Assembly: GCF_900176405.1 (NCBI RefSeq)
Contig: NZ_FWXJ01000009.1
Location: forward strand, 1-64,000
From: Polynucleobacter kasalickyi
GTDB lineage: Bacteria > Pseudomonadota > Gammaproteobacteria > Burkholderiales > Burkholderiaceae
Direction of reading: 5' to 3'
Length of the DNA stretch: 64,000 nucleotides
Made by a program: the position numbers and the translations under genes. Below are positions 24,502 to 35,600 of the stretch, one piece after another; within the stretch, counting starts at the first letter, position 1; every line of letters begins with the position of its first letter. A model generated the notes under the pieces. It saw only the letters and a program-made list of their open reading frames with translations. It was not told the DNA's origin and ran no database searches.

Positions 24502-25799
24502 GGCGTGATGAGCTTCGGAATTGAACAGGTATCGATACCACGACTAGAAAACCAGTAGCACGACTCGGCGACAAGGTCTAATTCCCAGTGCTCAAATGAT
24601 GAGGTCGTTGCAGGTAATGTGTACTCCAATTTTAGGACTAGCTCGTCACCAGGAATTAGTGACGAGGGTAATACATGACGCTCGCGGCACTCTATAAATA
24701 GCGGCGTGTCAGGCTTACCTTGCCGCAGTGCTATGGTAATGTGTCCGATTTGTTGGGTGCGATGATTGAACAACGTTTCACCGCTATTTTTTAGGCGAAT
24801 TTGAACAATTGCTCGCTTCTGTTCAGCGTCAATGCCTCCTGAAAGCAACTTCAAGTGCACATCGGTTTTAAAATTTGTTACGGTGCAGGGGGGGTATCTT
24901 ACTTCCCCTTGATTCGGCTTACGCGCGGTCACATTATTGGAGCCGACGAAGGGTTGTACAGTAAACATATTGAGGGGTTGGGTAAGCTGACTTTCAGAGA
25001 AAAAGCCATTGACTGCGGCATACCTTTGCACCTCGATGAATCCGGTTCTAGTTAGAAGTAGATCGAGGTATTCGGTAGAAAAGGGATTTTCCAAAGTGCC
25101 AAACCGAGCCATTTCATCGATACACGCCTGCTCCAAAGCTTTGAAACTAGGATGCCATGCGCCTTCCACAATACCTACGCAACCATCTGGCTTCAAGAAA
25201 CGAAAGCACTTCTCGAGAGCAAGATTTTCATCCACGACATGGTGAAGCACATCAAAAAACAAGATGGCATCGAAACTTTCTTGGTCGAACTCAATATCTT
25301 CAATGGTGGCTTGATGGAATCTCACGCTTGAATGGTCGGTGTGTCGATAGTGGGTGGTTAGTGCTCCACAGCGCTCTTTGGCGATGTCAATCAAATCGGT
25401 CGATGGCTCTAAAGCCTCGACCGAGAAGCCCAACATTAGAAGAATTTCAGTAACCCAACCTGGACCACTACCCACCTCAAGAATTCGACCTCGAGGTGTG
25501 ATTTGCATGACCTGTAACATATTTAGTAAATCAAACATCAGTCGAAAGTACTGCGGGTTGCCAGGAGTCGGGTCAAAGGGTTTGTAATGGAGCCAGCTAA
25601 CGGCACCAGGTTCTAATTGGGAAACATAGGCTTCTGCTGCTGCGATCGCTTGCTGATAAGCAACAGGCTTATCCGATAGAAAGCGTCGATGGGGTGGCTC
25701 GGTCAAGGTGGAGACTTGGCAGCGTACTGCACGCAATCGTGACTTCGCTAATTTAAACAGTCTTTTGAGTTGATTCATTGCCATCGATAATCTCCGCAT
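24498..25799 (-). CDS. SAM-dependent methyltransferase with C-terminal Wzt-like beta domain
   Basis: 433 residues (or 428 or 426 if one of the following ATGs is used). The methyltransferase motif I LEVGSGPGWVTEILL lies near residue 108, with the acidic post-motif EALEPS and motif FDAILFFDVLHHV typical of class I enzymes. The last 130 residues (from about 305) are beta-rich and resemble the chain-binding domain of Wzt proteins, suggesting that this enzyme also binds the polysaccharide. It probably methylates a sugar or the chain terminus. Part of the wzm/wzt operon, overlapping wzm by four bases. Confidence 0.75.
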   Translation of the reverse strand: MRRLSMAMNQLKRLFKLAKSRLRAVRCQVSTLTEPPHRRFLSDKPVAYQQAIAAAEAYVSQLEPGAVSWLHYKPFDPTPGNPQYFRLMFDLLNMLQVMQITPRGRILEVGSGPGWVTEILLMLGFSVEALEPSTDLIDIAKERCGALTTHYRHTDHSSVRFHQATIEDIEFDQESFDAILFFDVLHHVVDENLALEKCFRFLKPDGCVGIVEGAWHPSFKALEQACIDEMARFGTLENPFSTEYLDLLLTRTGFIEVQRYAAVNGFFSESQLTQPLNMFTVQPFVGSNNVTARKPNQGEVRYPPCTVTNFKTDVHLKLLSGGIDAEQKRAIVQIRLKNSGETLFNHRTQQIGHITIALRQGKPDTPLFIECRERHVLPSSLIPGDELVLKLEYTLPATTSSFEHWELDLVAESCYWFSSRGIDTCSIPKLITP

Positions 25800-25886
25800 A
25801 GAGGATTTATCGCCTTATGGTCGACCCAGCAACAATCGCCCCCAATTTTATAAAGGGAGTGTGTCAGATCTTGTTCAATGAATGGC

Positions 25887-26861
25887 TCAAACTGAAGAGG
25901 CATTGGACTCAGCTTTCAATTGTGCACGGACCATTTCTTGCACCACTTCATCGACTTCTAGGGTATGGTGCCAGCCAAGTACCCGGCGAGCGCGTTCTGG
26001 ATTGCCGTGACTTTGGCGAATGTCTGAGGGGAGATAGAGTTGCGGATCGCTATTCACATGCATTCGCCAGTCTAGATTCAATTCAGCAAATACTTGTTCA
26101 ATAAAGTAGCTGAGTGATACAGTCCGACCTGTAGCCACTACGTAGTCCCCGCCCTGATCTTGCTGGGTCATGGCCCACATTGCTTCCACATAATTAGGCG
26201 CCCAGCCCCAATCACGACAAATGTTGGTGTCGCCTAGGGTTAATATCTCTTCAGAGCCACGAGCGATTCGACAAGCGGTCGCCACAATTTTGCGGGTGAC
26301 AAACCGCTCGGGTCGCATCGGTGACTCATGATTAAACAGGATTCCGTTGCTGGCATGTAGTTTGTAGGCTTCTCGGTAATTGGCTACCTGCCAAAAGGCC
26401 GTCGCTTTGGCAACCGCATACGGGCTACGTGGCTTAAACGCGGTAGTTTCGTCGGCAACTTCATGCCCGGTGTCACCAAAGCATTCGCTCGAACCTGCGC
26501 TGTAAAAGCGGATCGATGGCTTTAAAAAACGAATGGCTTCTAGTAGATTGAGCGTGCCAATCGCAATGCTTTCCATGGTTTCCACGGGTTGCTCAAAGGA
26601 CAAACCAACTGAGCTTTGACCGGCAAGATTATAGACCTCGTCTGGGTTTACTTCGGCCAACACCGTGAGAACACTGCGAAAATCGTTGATTGCCATCGAG
26701 CGTAATACTACTTGGTCGGCAATGTTTAGTACATGCAGGCCGCGGTTTGACATCAGATGGATGTCGCGAGAGGTACCATATACCTCATACCCCTTACCAA
26801 GCAGAAACTTAGCGAGGTAACCGCCATCCTGACCACCTATGCCACAAATCAACGCTCGCAT
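25887..26861 (-). CDS. gmd: GDP-mannose 4,6-dehydratase
   Basis: 324 residues, the normal length. GGQDGGYLAKFLL is the NADP-binding glycine motif of GMD enzymes, SSECFGD and YAVAKATAFW carry the catalytic Glu and Tyr-x-x-x-Lys, and FNHESPMRPERFVTRKI is the conserved substrate-binding stretch. It makes GDP-4-keto-6-deoxy-mannose, the precursor for GDP-rhamnose, GDP-fucose and GDP-perosamine. No rmd, fcl or per gene is in the window, so the next enzyme must be elsewhere. It heads the exporter operon; an 87-bp gap separates it from the methyltransferase. Confidence 0.93.
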   Translation of the reverse strand: MRALICGIGGQDGGYLAKFLLGKGYEVYGTSRDIHLMSNRGLHVLNIADQVVLRSMAINDFRSVLTVLAEVNPDEVYNLAGQSSVGLSFEQPVETMESIAIGTLNLLEAIRFLKPSIRFYSAGSSECFGDTGHEVADETTAFKPRSPYAVAKATAFWQVANYREAYKLHASNGILFNHESPMRPERFVTRKIVATACRIARGSEEILTLGDTNICRDWGWAPNYVEAMWAMTQQDQGGDYVVATGRTVSLSYFIEQVFAELNLDWRMHVNSDPQLYLPSDIRQSHGNPERARRVLGWHHTLEVDEVVQEMVRAQLKAESNASSV

Positions 26862-27085
26862 TAAAGCACTCCCTGAACCATGCCGTTATTTACCCAAGCG
26901 CTTCCTATGCGTAATCGGAAGGTGTGGGTGAAATTCCTAATAGCAGTATTGAATCTATATTTGTTGCCTAGAGAAGTGGCTTTTAGATGAAATTGCCTCA
27001 AGTCGTCAGCGACTTCTCTGATGGTGCGAATTCCGCCTTCGCCAGCATAAGGAGGCATGAGTTGTGTCAAGATGGAGAGTCGCAA
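26861..27085 (-). CDS. Small open frame of unknown function, stop coupled to gmd
   Basis: 74 codons; its stop overlaps the gmd ATG as TAATG, the same coupling seen elsewhere in this operon. I do not recognise the sequence (it contains MPPYAGEGGIRTIREVADDL). It may be a leader protein, the remnant of a longer gene (such as a glycosyltransferase tail) or a chance frame. No strong ribosome-binding site is present. Confidence 0.3.
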   Translation of the reverse strand: MRLSILTQLMPPYAGEGGIRTIREVADDLRQFHLKATSLGNKYRFNTAIRNFTHTFRLRIGSAWVNNGMVQGVL

Positions 27086-27194
27086 GTGAGAGAAAGAGGG
27101 TTCATTTTATTGAGAAATTTTCTGACGTTGTAAAGCTATTGACTGATTTTTTCATTATAGAATGGTACAGTGAATATTTATTACAACGACGCAT

Positions 27195-27524
27195 CTATTC
27201 AATAAAATGTTTCGAAAGTTCCTTGTACCTCGCAAAGCCTAATTTTGTGATTTCTAGATATTTAGCGCGATTTTCAGTAGTTGTTCGATAGGTGAGGATT
27301 TGTTGAGCGACGAGTTTTTTGAGGGCTGCATGTAAAGTGGCTTGCGAGGCAATTTCTTGATGTGTCAAAATATCACCGACACGGATGTTTTTACCTGCAG
27401 TATGGCTAAACAATATCTCATTTAGAACCCGAATCTGAATGGGATCTAAACCGTATTGGTCATTGACAGCTATTTCTGACCTTAAGTAGCGTATATAAGC
27501 AATTAGCTTTTTATCAAAATTAAT
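27195..27524 (-). CDS. Winged-helix (MarR-like) DNA-binding protein with apparent ATT start
   Basis: 109 codons starting at an ATT. Sequence such as RVGDILTHQEIASQATLHAA followed by LKKLVAQQILTYRTTTENRA and YLEITKLGFARYKEL fits a MarR-like winged helix with recognition helix and wing. The helix LIAYIRYLRSEIAVNDQYGL before it is part of the fold, but no ATG, GTG or TTG exists upstream of codon 38 (TTG at 27413). AGGAG is placed six bases before the ATT, which makes an ATT start attractive. It lies next to the promoter side of the polysaccharide operon and may regulate it; that is inference. Confidence 0.6.
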   Translation of the reverse strand: MNFDKKLIAYIRYLRSEIAVNDQYGLDPIQIRVLNEILFSHTAGKNIRVGDILTHQEIASQATLHAALKKLVAQQILTYRTTTENRAKYLEITKLGFARYKELSKHFIE

Positions 27525-27628
27525 TTGAAACTCCTAGAAACATCTTCAAGCTACTTCCTACTATACTAGGCTTTATTTTATATTTTTTATAAAATGTCAA
27601 AAGCTGATCACTAAACAAAATAACAAAC

Positions 27629-27847
27629 ATGAACGAAGACTATGAAGTGAAAGCCACTCGGCTGTTAGACATTATTGACACGATTGTCTGGGATGATGCG
27701 TTTTTGCTAGAACCCCAGTTACCATTTCAGGTAGATGAGGATGGAAAAGTAATTTTTTTTGAAAAACTGGCGGTTGAACTAGCAAAACCTGAAAACAATG
27801 ATTTGCTTGATTGGGCCCATGAACATATCGTTAGCTTGTTCGAATAG
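27629..27847 (+). CDS. Small acidic hypothetical protein
   Basis: 72 residues from an ATG, strongly acidic (KATRLLDIIDTIVWDDAFLL and a C-terminal ELAKPENNDLLDWAHEH). I do not recognise it. Amino acid composition looks like a genuine soluble helical protein rather than random sequence, and it is oriented away from the winged-helix gene. No clear ribosome-binding site; the upstream 100 bases are AT-rich and may hold a promoter. Confidence 0.45.
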   Translation: MNEDYEVKATRLLDIIDTIVWDDAFLLEPQLPFQVDEDGKVIFFEKLAVELAKPENNDLLDWAHEHIVSLFE

Positions 27848-28347
27848 AACTCAAATCAGCGTTAAAGAGAGTTTACTTTATACTACTTTTATTATTTTGC
27901 ATTGAACATTGAATTTCTAGTTCTTTAGGTCAGTCGCCTGATTGTTTTCCTAAGGCAATTATCGCAATGTCGCTAACTAGTAGAAATTGCTTCTCCAGAT
28001 CACGGCTTCATAGAAAACTCTCGGCAAACTGTCGAAACAGGTCTTGTTGCCAGCAAAACAGTTTGACTCGCGCAAGCGCTTTCATTTTCCTCACAAATTG
28101 ATCAAAATCAATATATTATTAATAAGAACAGTTATAAATTAAACATCGTCTTTATATCTAAATGATTTGCTAATTGTTGGATGATGATGAAAGGTGAGTG
28201 AGTCGATGGATCAAAGGATGGCGCTACAACCTCCTCCAAAAAAACATCAAAATATTAATAAAAGATGAGTGAAAAGACTCAGGATTAAAAAATATTAAAA
28301 ATAATCAATATTTATGATTTTCTGAAATTTAAATAATAGGTTGCAAT
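27848..28347. other. Intergenic region with FNR-type promoter
   Basis: 500 bases without a convincing gene. It contains a perfect FNR-type box at 28098-28111 followed by a correctly placed -10. After the predicted start of transcription near 28146 there is a 200-base AT-rich leader with several short frames but none I can support. Confidence 0.55.
28098..28138 (+). promoter_or_regulatory. Class II FNR/CRP-type promoter
   Basis: TTGATCAAAATCAA (28098-28111) is a perfect match to the FNR consensus TTGAT-N4-ATCAA. TATAAA at 28133-28138 is placed so that the box centre would be at -41.5 if transcription starts at about 28146, the classical activating position. It faces toward the 62-codon frame, the IS3 remnant and the giant adhesin. 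Confidence 0.7.
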
Positions 28348-28536
28348 TTGTTTCTTAATATACGCCAGCTTGAAAAAAAACTCTGCAATCCCTTTTTAAT
28401 TGTCGTATTTTTCTTGGTAGTAAGTGTTAACTTTAATTCTGTTCAGTCCACTGAGTTAACCCCAGATGTTTTAATTGAAGAGTTTCAGAGGTATGTTCCT
28501 GTATTAGCCGCTATTTCAACCGAACATAGTTTTTAA
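28348..28536 (+). CDS. Short secreted-looking hypothetical protein or gene fragment
   Basis: 62 codons from a TTG. The first 35 residues look like a signal peptide (KKLCNPFLIVVFFLVVSVNF then SVQS), followed by only 25 residues of mature sequence. It is the first frame after the FNR-type promoter. The stop codon lies within the arm of a nested hairpin, and an IS3-family remnant begins 50 bases later, so it may be a gene truncated by the insertion. Confidence 0.35.
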   Translation: MFLNIRQLEKKLCNPFLIVVFFLVVSVNFNSVQSTELTPDVLIEEFQRYVPVLAAISTEHSF

Positions 28537-28574
28537 GTAAAAGACTAGGCGTAAGCCTAGTCATAAGACTATGT
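28522..28574 (+). repeat. Nested double inverted repeat before the IS3 remnant
   Basis: The inner stem GACTAGGC/GCCTAGTC (28543-28550 and 28555-28562) closes a GTAA tetraloop; an outer inverted repeat aacatagt/actatgtt (28522-28529 and 28567-28574) surrounds it. No T-run follows. It may be a transcript-stabilising hairpin, an attenuator or part of the insertion-sequence border. Confidence 0.5.
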
Positions 28575-28586
28575 TTAAGGAAAAAT

Positions 28587-29553
28587 ATGGAAACCATTCA
28601 AGTTGTAACTGAAGCCCAAAGAAGAAGACGTCTTTCAGTAAAACAAAAGATGCGTTGTGTGCAAGAAACCAAATAACCTGGCATGACGGTCTCGCATATT
28701 GCACGAAAGTATGGTGTTTCTCCTAGGCTGTTATTTCTTTGGAAAAATCATAAGTCTGAAGGTTGAAAAAAACGATTTAAGTAGATGATGATTTTGTGGC
28801 AGCTTTGGAAGTCAAGGAACTGAAATGTCGTATCTGCGAATAAAAAGGTGTATTAGGTAAAAAACCTTAGAGAATGGGATCTTGAAGGATGCTGTAGACT
28901 TGGCTAGCCAAGAAAACTGATCTTGCAGTTGCGCTCGTTGCTCTAGGACGACATTCTATGAAAATGATTGCAGACACGCTCGGCATCCCGAGATCTCATT
29001 TAAGCCAAGGGATGAAAGGAACTCATAAAGCACACAGTAACTATCAAGAGACGAGCGATACCGAGGTATTGCGTCAATCTGCACTCTAGTCGATCAAAGG
29101 CCGACGTATGGTTATCGTCGGATTGGAACATTACTCAATCGTCTCCGTAAATGTTCAGAGCAGCCCGCTTTGAATCATAAACAAGTTGATCGACTCATGA
29201 AGCAAAACAACTTGTGCTTAACCAGGCACACCGGTAAACCGAAGTCTGAGAAAGTCCACAAAGGGAAAGTAGTTACTTTACACTCCAACTCTCGTTGGTG
29301 CTCTGATGGCTTTGAGATCTTTTGTTTTAAAACATTTAGAAGCCTTCAATCAATTGGTATCGCAGAAGCATTTGTTAACACGTTTAAACGGGATTTTGCC
29401 GACATCAACGATCGTCAGCATGCAAAAACAATGATGGGATGTCTCAATGATTGGTTTAATAGTGGCAACTCCATGGTGAGATTATTTATTGTTTTTGAAC
29501 TATGTCTTAATGCAATAAAGATTAAGAATAACAAGTATAAAAATTGGTTATAA
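28587..29553 (+). pseudogene. Decayed IS3-family (IS2-like) transposase genes
   Basis: The first frame reads METIQVVTEAQRRRRLSVKQ, then a stop (TAA where relatives have a Glu codon), then PGMTVSHIARKYGVSPRLLF, the helix-turn-helix of OrfA. Further frames show a leucine-rich OrfA tail (AALEVKELKCRIC, TLENGILKDAVD). The OrfB part appears from about 29090: RPTYGYRRIGT, then in an open frame at 29170-29553 NHKQVDRLMKQNNLCLTRHT and LHSNSRWCSDGFEIFC, then a jump to IAEAFVNTFKRDFADI, so part of the DDE core is deleted. Several stops and frameshifts make it inactive. It ends about 90 bases before the adhesin start. Confidence 0.85.
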
Positions 29554-29645
29554 AAATAATAATTATCTAATGAAGTTGATTAATTTTCTTGCACTTATTA
29601 TCAAGGTTAATATTTAAATTATTTGAATTAAATAGTGAGTTCGAC

Positions 29646-32600
29646 ATGGCCCTAGTGAATGTTGTAAATGCAATCAAAGCATATAATGCCAACCCATTAG
29701 CGGTTGTTCCACTGTCAATATCTGATACAGCTACAAATATTGCTGCAAACTTAGATACTCTCAATACGATGGCATCGAACGGAAAGATTGCATCGGTTGT
29801 GTTTTCAACTACTCCCACACTGTTGTCGATTACAGCGCTTCAATTCAATAATGATAATAAAATTATTGCGCTATTGCCATCGAACTATACGTTAAACATA
29901 GCTAACGTTTTAACAGCGAATGTTGCTACCTTATTTAGCAATACGCATGTGACAACAATTACTGTTTCAGATAATGCCACAAATATTGCCGCCAATTTAC
30001 CTAGCCTGATTAGTAATATTACGAAAATCTCCTCAATTACTGAAACTGGGACAATTACTCCAATTAGCCTGAATGCTGCACAATACAGTAGTAGCTTAAC
30101 GGCCAAGTTCAGTAATTTTACTGCGACCATTACTGGTGCCTTAGTGGCTAATGCTGCATCAATAGCTAGCGACAAAAAAGTAGCATCGATTTCAGTTTTA
30201 GATACTAGCGCCAATATTGCAAAAGGATTGGATACTTTGCAAGCTAATATCGCTAAAATCACGTCCATTACTCAAAGTGGTACCGTAACCGCATTAGCTA
30301 TCACAGCAACTCAGTTAACTAGTGATGCTACAACCTTAGCTAAAATCGCCGGCACGTATACCCTGTCGGTTACAAATGTTTTAGCTGCTAATGTCACTAC
30401 CACCATCGGCAATACGCATGTGACATCGATTACGGTTGTAGATAGTGCAACAAACATCACCACTGGTTTGTCGAACATTATCAGTAATTCAGCAATGATC
30501 ACTTCCATTACTGAAACTGGCAAAGTTACTCCAATTAGTCTTACTGCAGCGCAGTACAGCAGTAACTTAACTGCTAAGTTCACTAACTTTACTGCGAAAG
30601 TCAGTGGTGTCGCTGCTGCGGATGCTGCTTCAGTGGCGTCTGATGCTAAGGTAGCGTCGATTTTAGTGGTAGATACAAGTGCTAATATTGCAAAAGGATT
30701 GGATACTTTGCAGGCTAATATCGCTAAAATCACGTCCATTACTCAAAGTGGTACTGTAACCGCATTAGCTATCACTGCAACTCAGTTAACTAACGATGCT
30801 GCAACCTTAGCTAAAATCGCCGGTTCATATACTTTAGTAGTTACCAACGTCTTTGCTGCGAATGTCTCTACCACTATTAGTAATACTCATGTGACTTCGA
30901 TTACGGTCGCTGATAGTGCCACGAATATCACCACCAATTTATCCAACCTGATTCGTAATTTAGCAAAGATTACTGCCATTACTGAAACTGGAACGATTAC
31001 TCCGATTAGTTTGACAACTGCACAATACAGCAGTTCTTTAACTGCCAAATTTAGTAACTTTACTGCATCAGTTAGTGGCGTCTTAGCTGCTAACGTTATT
31101 TCTATAACAGCAGATACTAAAGTTGGGGCGGTGACGATCACTGATAGTGCCACAAATATCACCACTAACTTATCGAACCTGATTAGTAATTTAGCTAAAA
31201 TTACCACCATTACCGAAACTGGAACAATTGCAGCAATTAGTTTGACTGCAGCACAGTACAGTAATGCCTTAACTTCCAAGTTTAGTAATTTTACTGCGAC
31301 AGTTAGTGGGGTACTATCGGCCAATGCCGCAACCGTTCTCACTGACGCCAAAGTAGCCTCCATTTCAGTTACAGATACTGCTACTAATTTAGCGAATAAT
31401 CTCAATGCCTTACAGACTGCTGGCGTCAAGCTTACTGCGATTACTCAGTCTGATACTGGTCCATTAACAATTACTAGCGCACAGCTTACTGCAGATGCAG
31501 TGACCCTAGCCAAAATCAATGCAGGGGTCTATACCTTAAATGTCACTAACGTCACAGCTGCTACCACTACCACGATATCAGCTAATACCCATGTTGTCTC
31601 TCTTGCCGTAACTGATACAGCTACCAATATTGCATTGGCTGCCAACTTGGCGGCTTTAATCAATGCCGGTAGTAAGTTAACTGCCATTACAGAAACTGGT
31701 ACGATTGCGAATATTGCCTTAACTAGTTCACAATACAGCGCTGCATTGACTGCAAAGTTTACAAACTTCACCGCAACTTTAAGCGCTGTAACAGCAACTT
31801 TTGCAGGAGTAGCTAGTGCTGATGCGAAGGTGAGTGAGATTACGATCTCGGATACGGCTGCTGGCATCGCTGCTAATTTTGATGCTTTGCATAATAACGG
31901 AACAAAGATCACCGCGATTACGCAAACCGATGCTAATCCATTAACCATTAGCGCATCGCAGATTACAAATAATGCAGATGTTTTAGCGAAGCTAGGTACC
32001 TACACCTTGGTAGTGGCTAATTGTTTAGCTGCTGATGCGACTAGCTTAGTAGGTAATAGCCATGTGACTTCCATCAGTATCTCTGATACAGGCCCTAATA
32101 TCGCTGCCAAACTCGATGCTTTACATGCCAACCTGAACAAGATTACCGCGATTACGCAAACCGATGCTAATCCATTAACCATTACCGTAGCACAGCTCAC
32201 TAGTAATGCTGATGTCCTAGCGAAATTGGGGGCTTATAATTTGGTTGTGACCAAAGTATTGGCTGCGGATGTAGCGGGGTTGTTGTCTAACACCCACATT
32301 AAGTCAATCAGTATCTCTGATACGGCAGCCAATATCGCTGCCAAACTTGATGCTTTGCATACCAATGCCACAAAAATTACCGCCATTGAGCAAACCGATG
32401 ATAATGCATTAGAGATTGGCGAATCACAGCTCATAAATGATGCTGATGTCCTAGCAAAGTTGGTCAACACAACAGGTAAGGTGATTGAAGCGGGTGGTGT
32501 TAATAACTCCATTACAGAGACCCCAACTGTAACAGGTCATTTGAATGTTGCTAATTCCAACAATACCTTTACTGCCATTAGTACTCCAACTGCCGCGAGC

Positions 32601-35600
32601 TATGGTTCCTACACCATTGATGATAGCGGTCATTGGACTTACACCCTAGATAATAGTAACAGCACAGTGCAAGCCCTCAATGTAGGTCAAAGTACGACGG
32701 ATACTTTTACAGTAAGCAGTATTGACGGTATCCAGAAAAATATCACTATTACCATCAATGGAACCAATGATGCGGCATTCATCGAGGGTGTTTCGATGGG
32801 TGAGGTAGTAGAGGCGGGTGGTCTTTTTAATGCGATCCCTAACACACCAACAGTGACTGGCACTTTATTGGTCAGTGATTGGGATAGCGCCAAGACCTTT
32901 AACGTAATTAGTACACCAGCGCAAACCAACTATGGCACGTACACGATTGATGCGACGGGTCATTGGACTTACACGCTGAATAATAATCGCGTCGATATAC
33001 AAACCCTGAATGTGGGTGACAGCACGACGGATACTTTTACGGTCTATACCGCAGATGGCACCTCTCAAGAGGTGACCATCACGATTAATGGCGCTAATGA
33101 TGCGGCATTCATCGAGGGTGTTTCGATGGGTGAGGTAGTAGAGGCGGGTGGTCTTTTTAATGCGATCCCTAACACACCAACAGTGACTGGCACTTTATTG
33201 GTCAGTGATTGGGATAGCGCCAAGACCTTTAACGTAATTAGTACACCAGCGCAAACCAACTATGGCACGTACACGATTGATGCGACGGGTCATTGGTCTT
33301 ACACGCTGAATAACAATCGCGTCGATATACAAACCCTGAATGTGGGTGACAGCACGACGGATACTTTTACGGTCTATACCGCAGAGGGTACTTCTCAAGA
33401 GGTGACCATCACCATCGTTGGCACCAATGATAATCCAATCATTACTAGCACCGTACAATCTGGTACCGTCAAAGAAGACGAAGTCCTAACTGCTACTGGT
33501 CAAGTAACGTCTGCTGATGTGGATCACAATGCTACTGCGACCTATAGCATTGACAATAATATTGGTACTTACGGCTCCTTGGCCCTAGATAGCAAAACAG
33601 GTCAATGGACCTATACCTTTGATAACGCGCATCATCAGGACTTAGCGCAAGATGAGAGTCATACTGAAATCTTTACCGTAACTGTGACGGATGATCAAGG
33701 TGCAACAACCAAGCAAGATGTTGCCATCACAGTTAATGGCACTAATGATGCCCCCGTTATCACCAGTGGCACGCAAAACGGTATTGTTGGGGGAGGTGGT
33801 ACGAATAACACTGGTGGCCAAATAAATGTAACACAGAGTGATCATGGATCAACGGCTACTTTCAGCGTGGATCATACTCATGGCACTTATGGCTCTGTAG
33901 GAATCGATAGTAGGACAGGTCAATGGACATACACACTCTCAGATAACGAGGAAGATCATGCCCTCTCTGAAGGTGAGAGCCGTGATGAAATCTATGTTGT
34001 GACCGTAAATGATGGCAAAGGAGGATCTACTTCTCAAACGATTACTGTCACTATTGTTGGCACTAATGATGCTCCAATCGTCACAAGTAAAGTACAAATT
34101 GCTGAAGTGAAGGAAGATTCTGACTTAACTGCCAGTGGTCAAGTGACTTCATATGATGTGGATCATGGCGCAACTGCTACCTATAGTGTAAATCATAACG
34201 TCGGCACTTACGGCTCCTTAGTAATTGATAGTCAATCGGGTAAATGGACTTACACTTTAGATAATGCCAATCATCAAGATTTGGCACAGTCCGAGAGCCA
34301 TGATGAAACTTTTACTGTCATAGTAACTGATGATAAGGGTGCAACGGCTCAGCAGGATGTCATCATCACTGTTAAAGGCACCAACGATGCGCCAGTTATT
34401 ACCAGCACCACCCAAGCAGGTGAAGTAAAAGAAGATACTAGTCTCACGGCAACTGGTCAAGTAAGTTCAGCTGATGTGGATCATGGCGCAACTGCGACCT
34501 ATACCGGCGCCGCGATAGGAACATATGGCAGCTTTGAGATTGATGCTGCTACTGGCGTGTGGACTTATACCTTAGATAACGCAAATCATCACGATTTAGT
34601 GCAAGACGAAAGTCATACTGAAACCTTTACCGTAACGGTGACTGATGACAAGGGTGCAACAGCTAAACAAAATGTTACGATCACTGTTAAAGGGACCAAT
34701 AATACAACCGTGATCGATGGTACTTCTACTGGTACGGTGATTGAAGCTGGCGGGGTTGATAACGTAATTACAGGAATTCCAACGGTAACTGGTACCTTAA
34801 CCAGTAATATTAATCACGCTACCAATAACTTTACTGCTATCACCAATCCAACCGCTTCATCATATGGTACGTACACCATGGATGCGAATGGTCTTTGGAC
34901 TTACACCTTAGATAATACAAACAGCACAGTGCAAGCCCTTAATGTAGACCAAAGCACAACTGATACTTTTACTGTTCAAGCGAGCGATGGTACCCAGAAA
35001 AACATCACCATCACCATTAATGGAACCAATGATGCGGCCGTGATCAGTGGCACTTCTACAGGTACGGTAGTTGAGGCGGGTGGTATCGCCAATGCAATCA
35101 CCGGAACCCAAATAGTAACTGGTACATTAACCGCTTCCGATGTAGACAATGTCAATACTTTTCAGGTTGTGAGTACCGGTACTGTAAGTGACTTTGCATA
35201 TGGCTCATATAATGTAGATGCATCTGGTAACTGGACTTATACGATTGACGATAGCAATTCTGCAGTTCAGGCGCTTAATGATGGCCAATCGTTAAATGAT
35301 ACCTTTAGCGTCTTATCAGCTGATGGCACAATCAAAAAAGTAACAATCACAATAAACGGCAGCAATGATAGTTTAGTGATCTATGGTGTTCTGGCAGCTG
35401 ATGCTGTGAGTGTTGCCTCGAATCCCCAAGTTGTGTCAATGCTAATAGCTGACTCATCATCTAATGTTGCTACTTATTTGGATAGCCTTGAGTCAGTTAA
35501 TAGTAAGATCACTAGCATCACCTTAAGTGATCACAATCCAATTACGGTTTCAGTAGCTCAATTAACTACTGATCACGATGTGATTACCAAGATTACTAAT

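Noticed and set aside
26861..27085. Small frame before gmd as a certain gene
   Set aside because: Only the TAATG overlap supports it; the protein has no recognisable feature, so it is kept at low confidence only.
29885..31948. Long minus-strand open frames of 120-180 codons inside the adhesin gene
   Set aside because: They are antisense shadows of the repeats: their protein sequences repeat with the same period as the plus-strand units and have no independent family resemblance.
29690..35380. Adhesin repeats as CRISPR or satellite DNA
   Set aside because: Periods of 210-330 bp keep the reading frame and encode known domain types.
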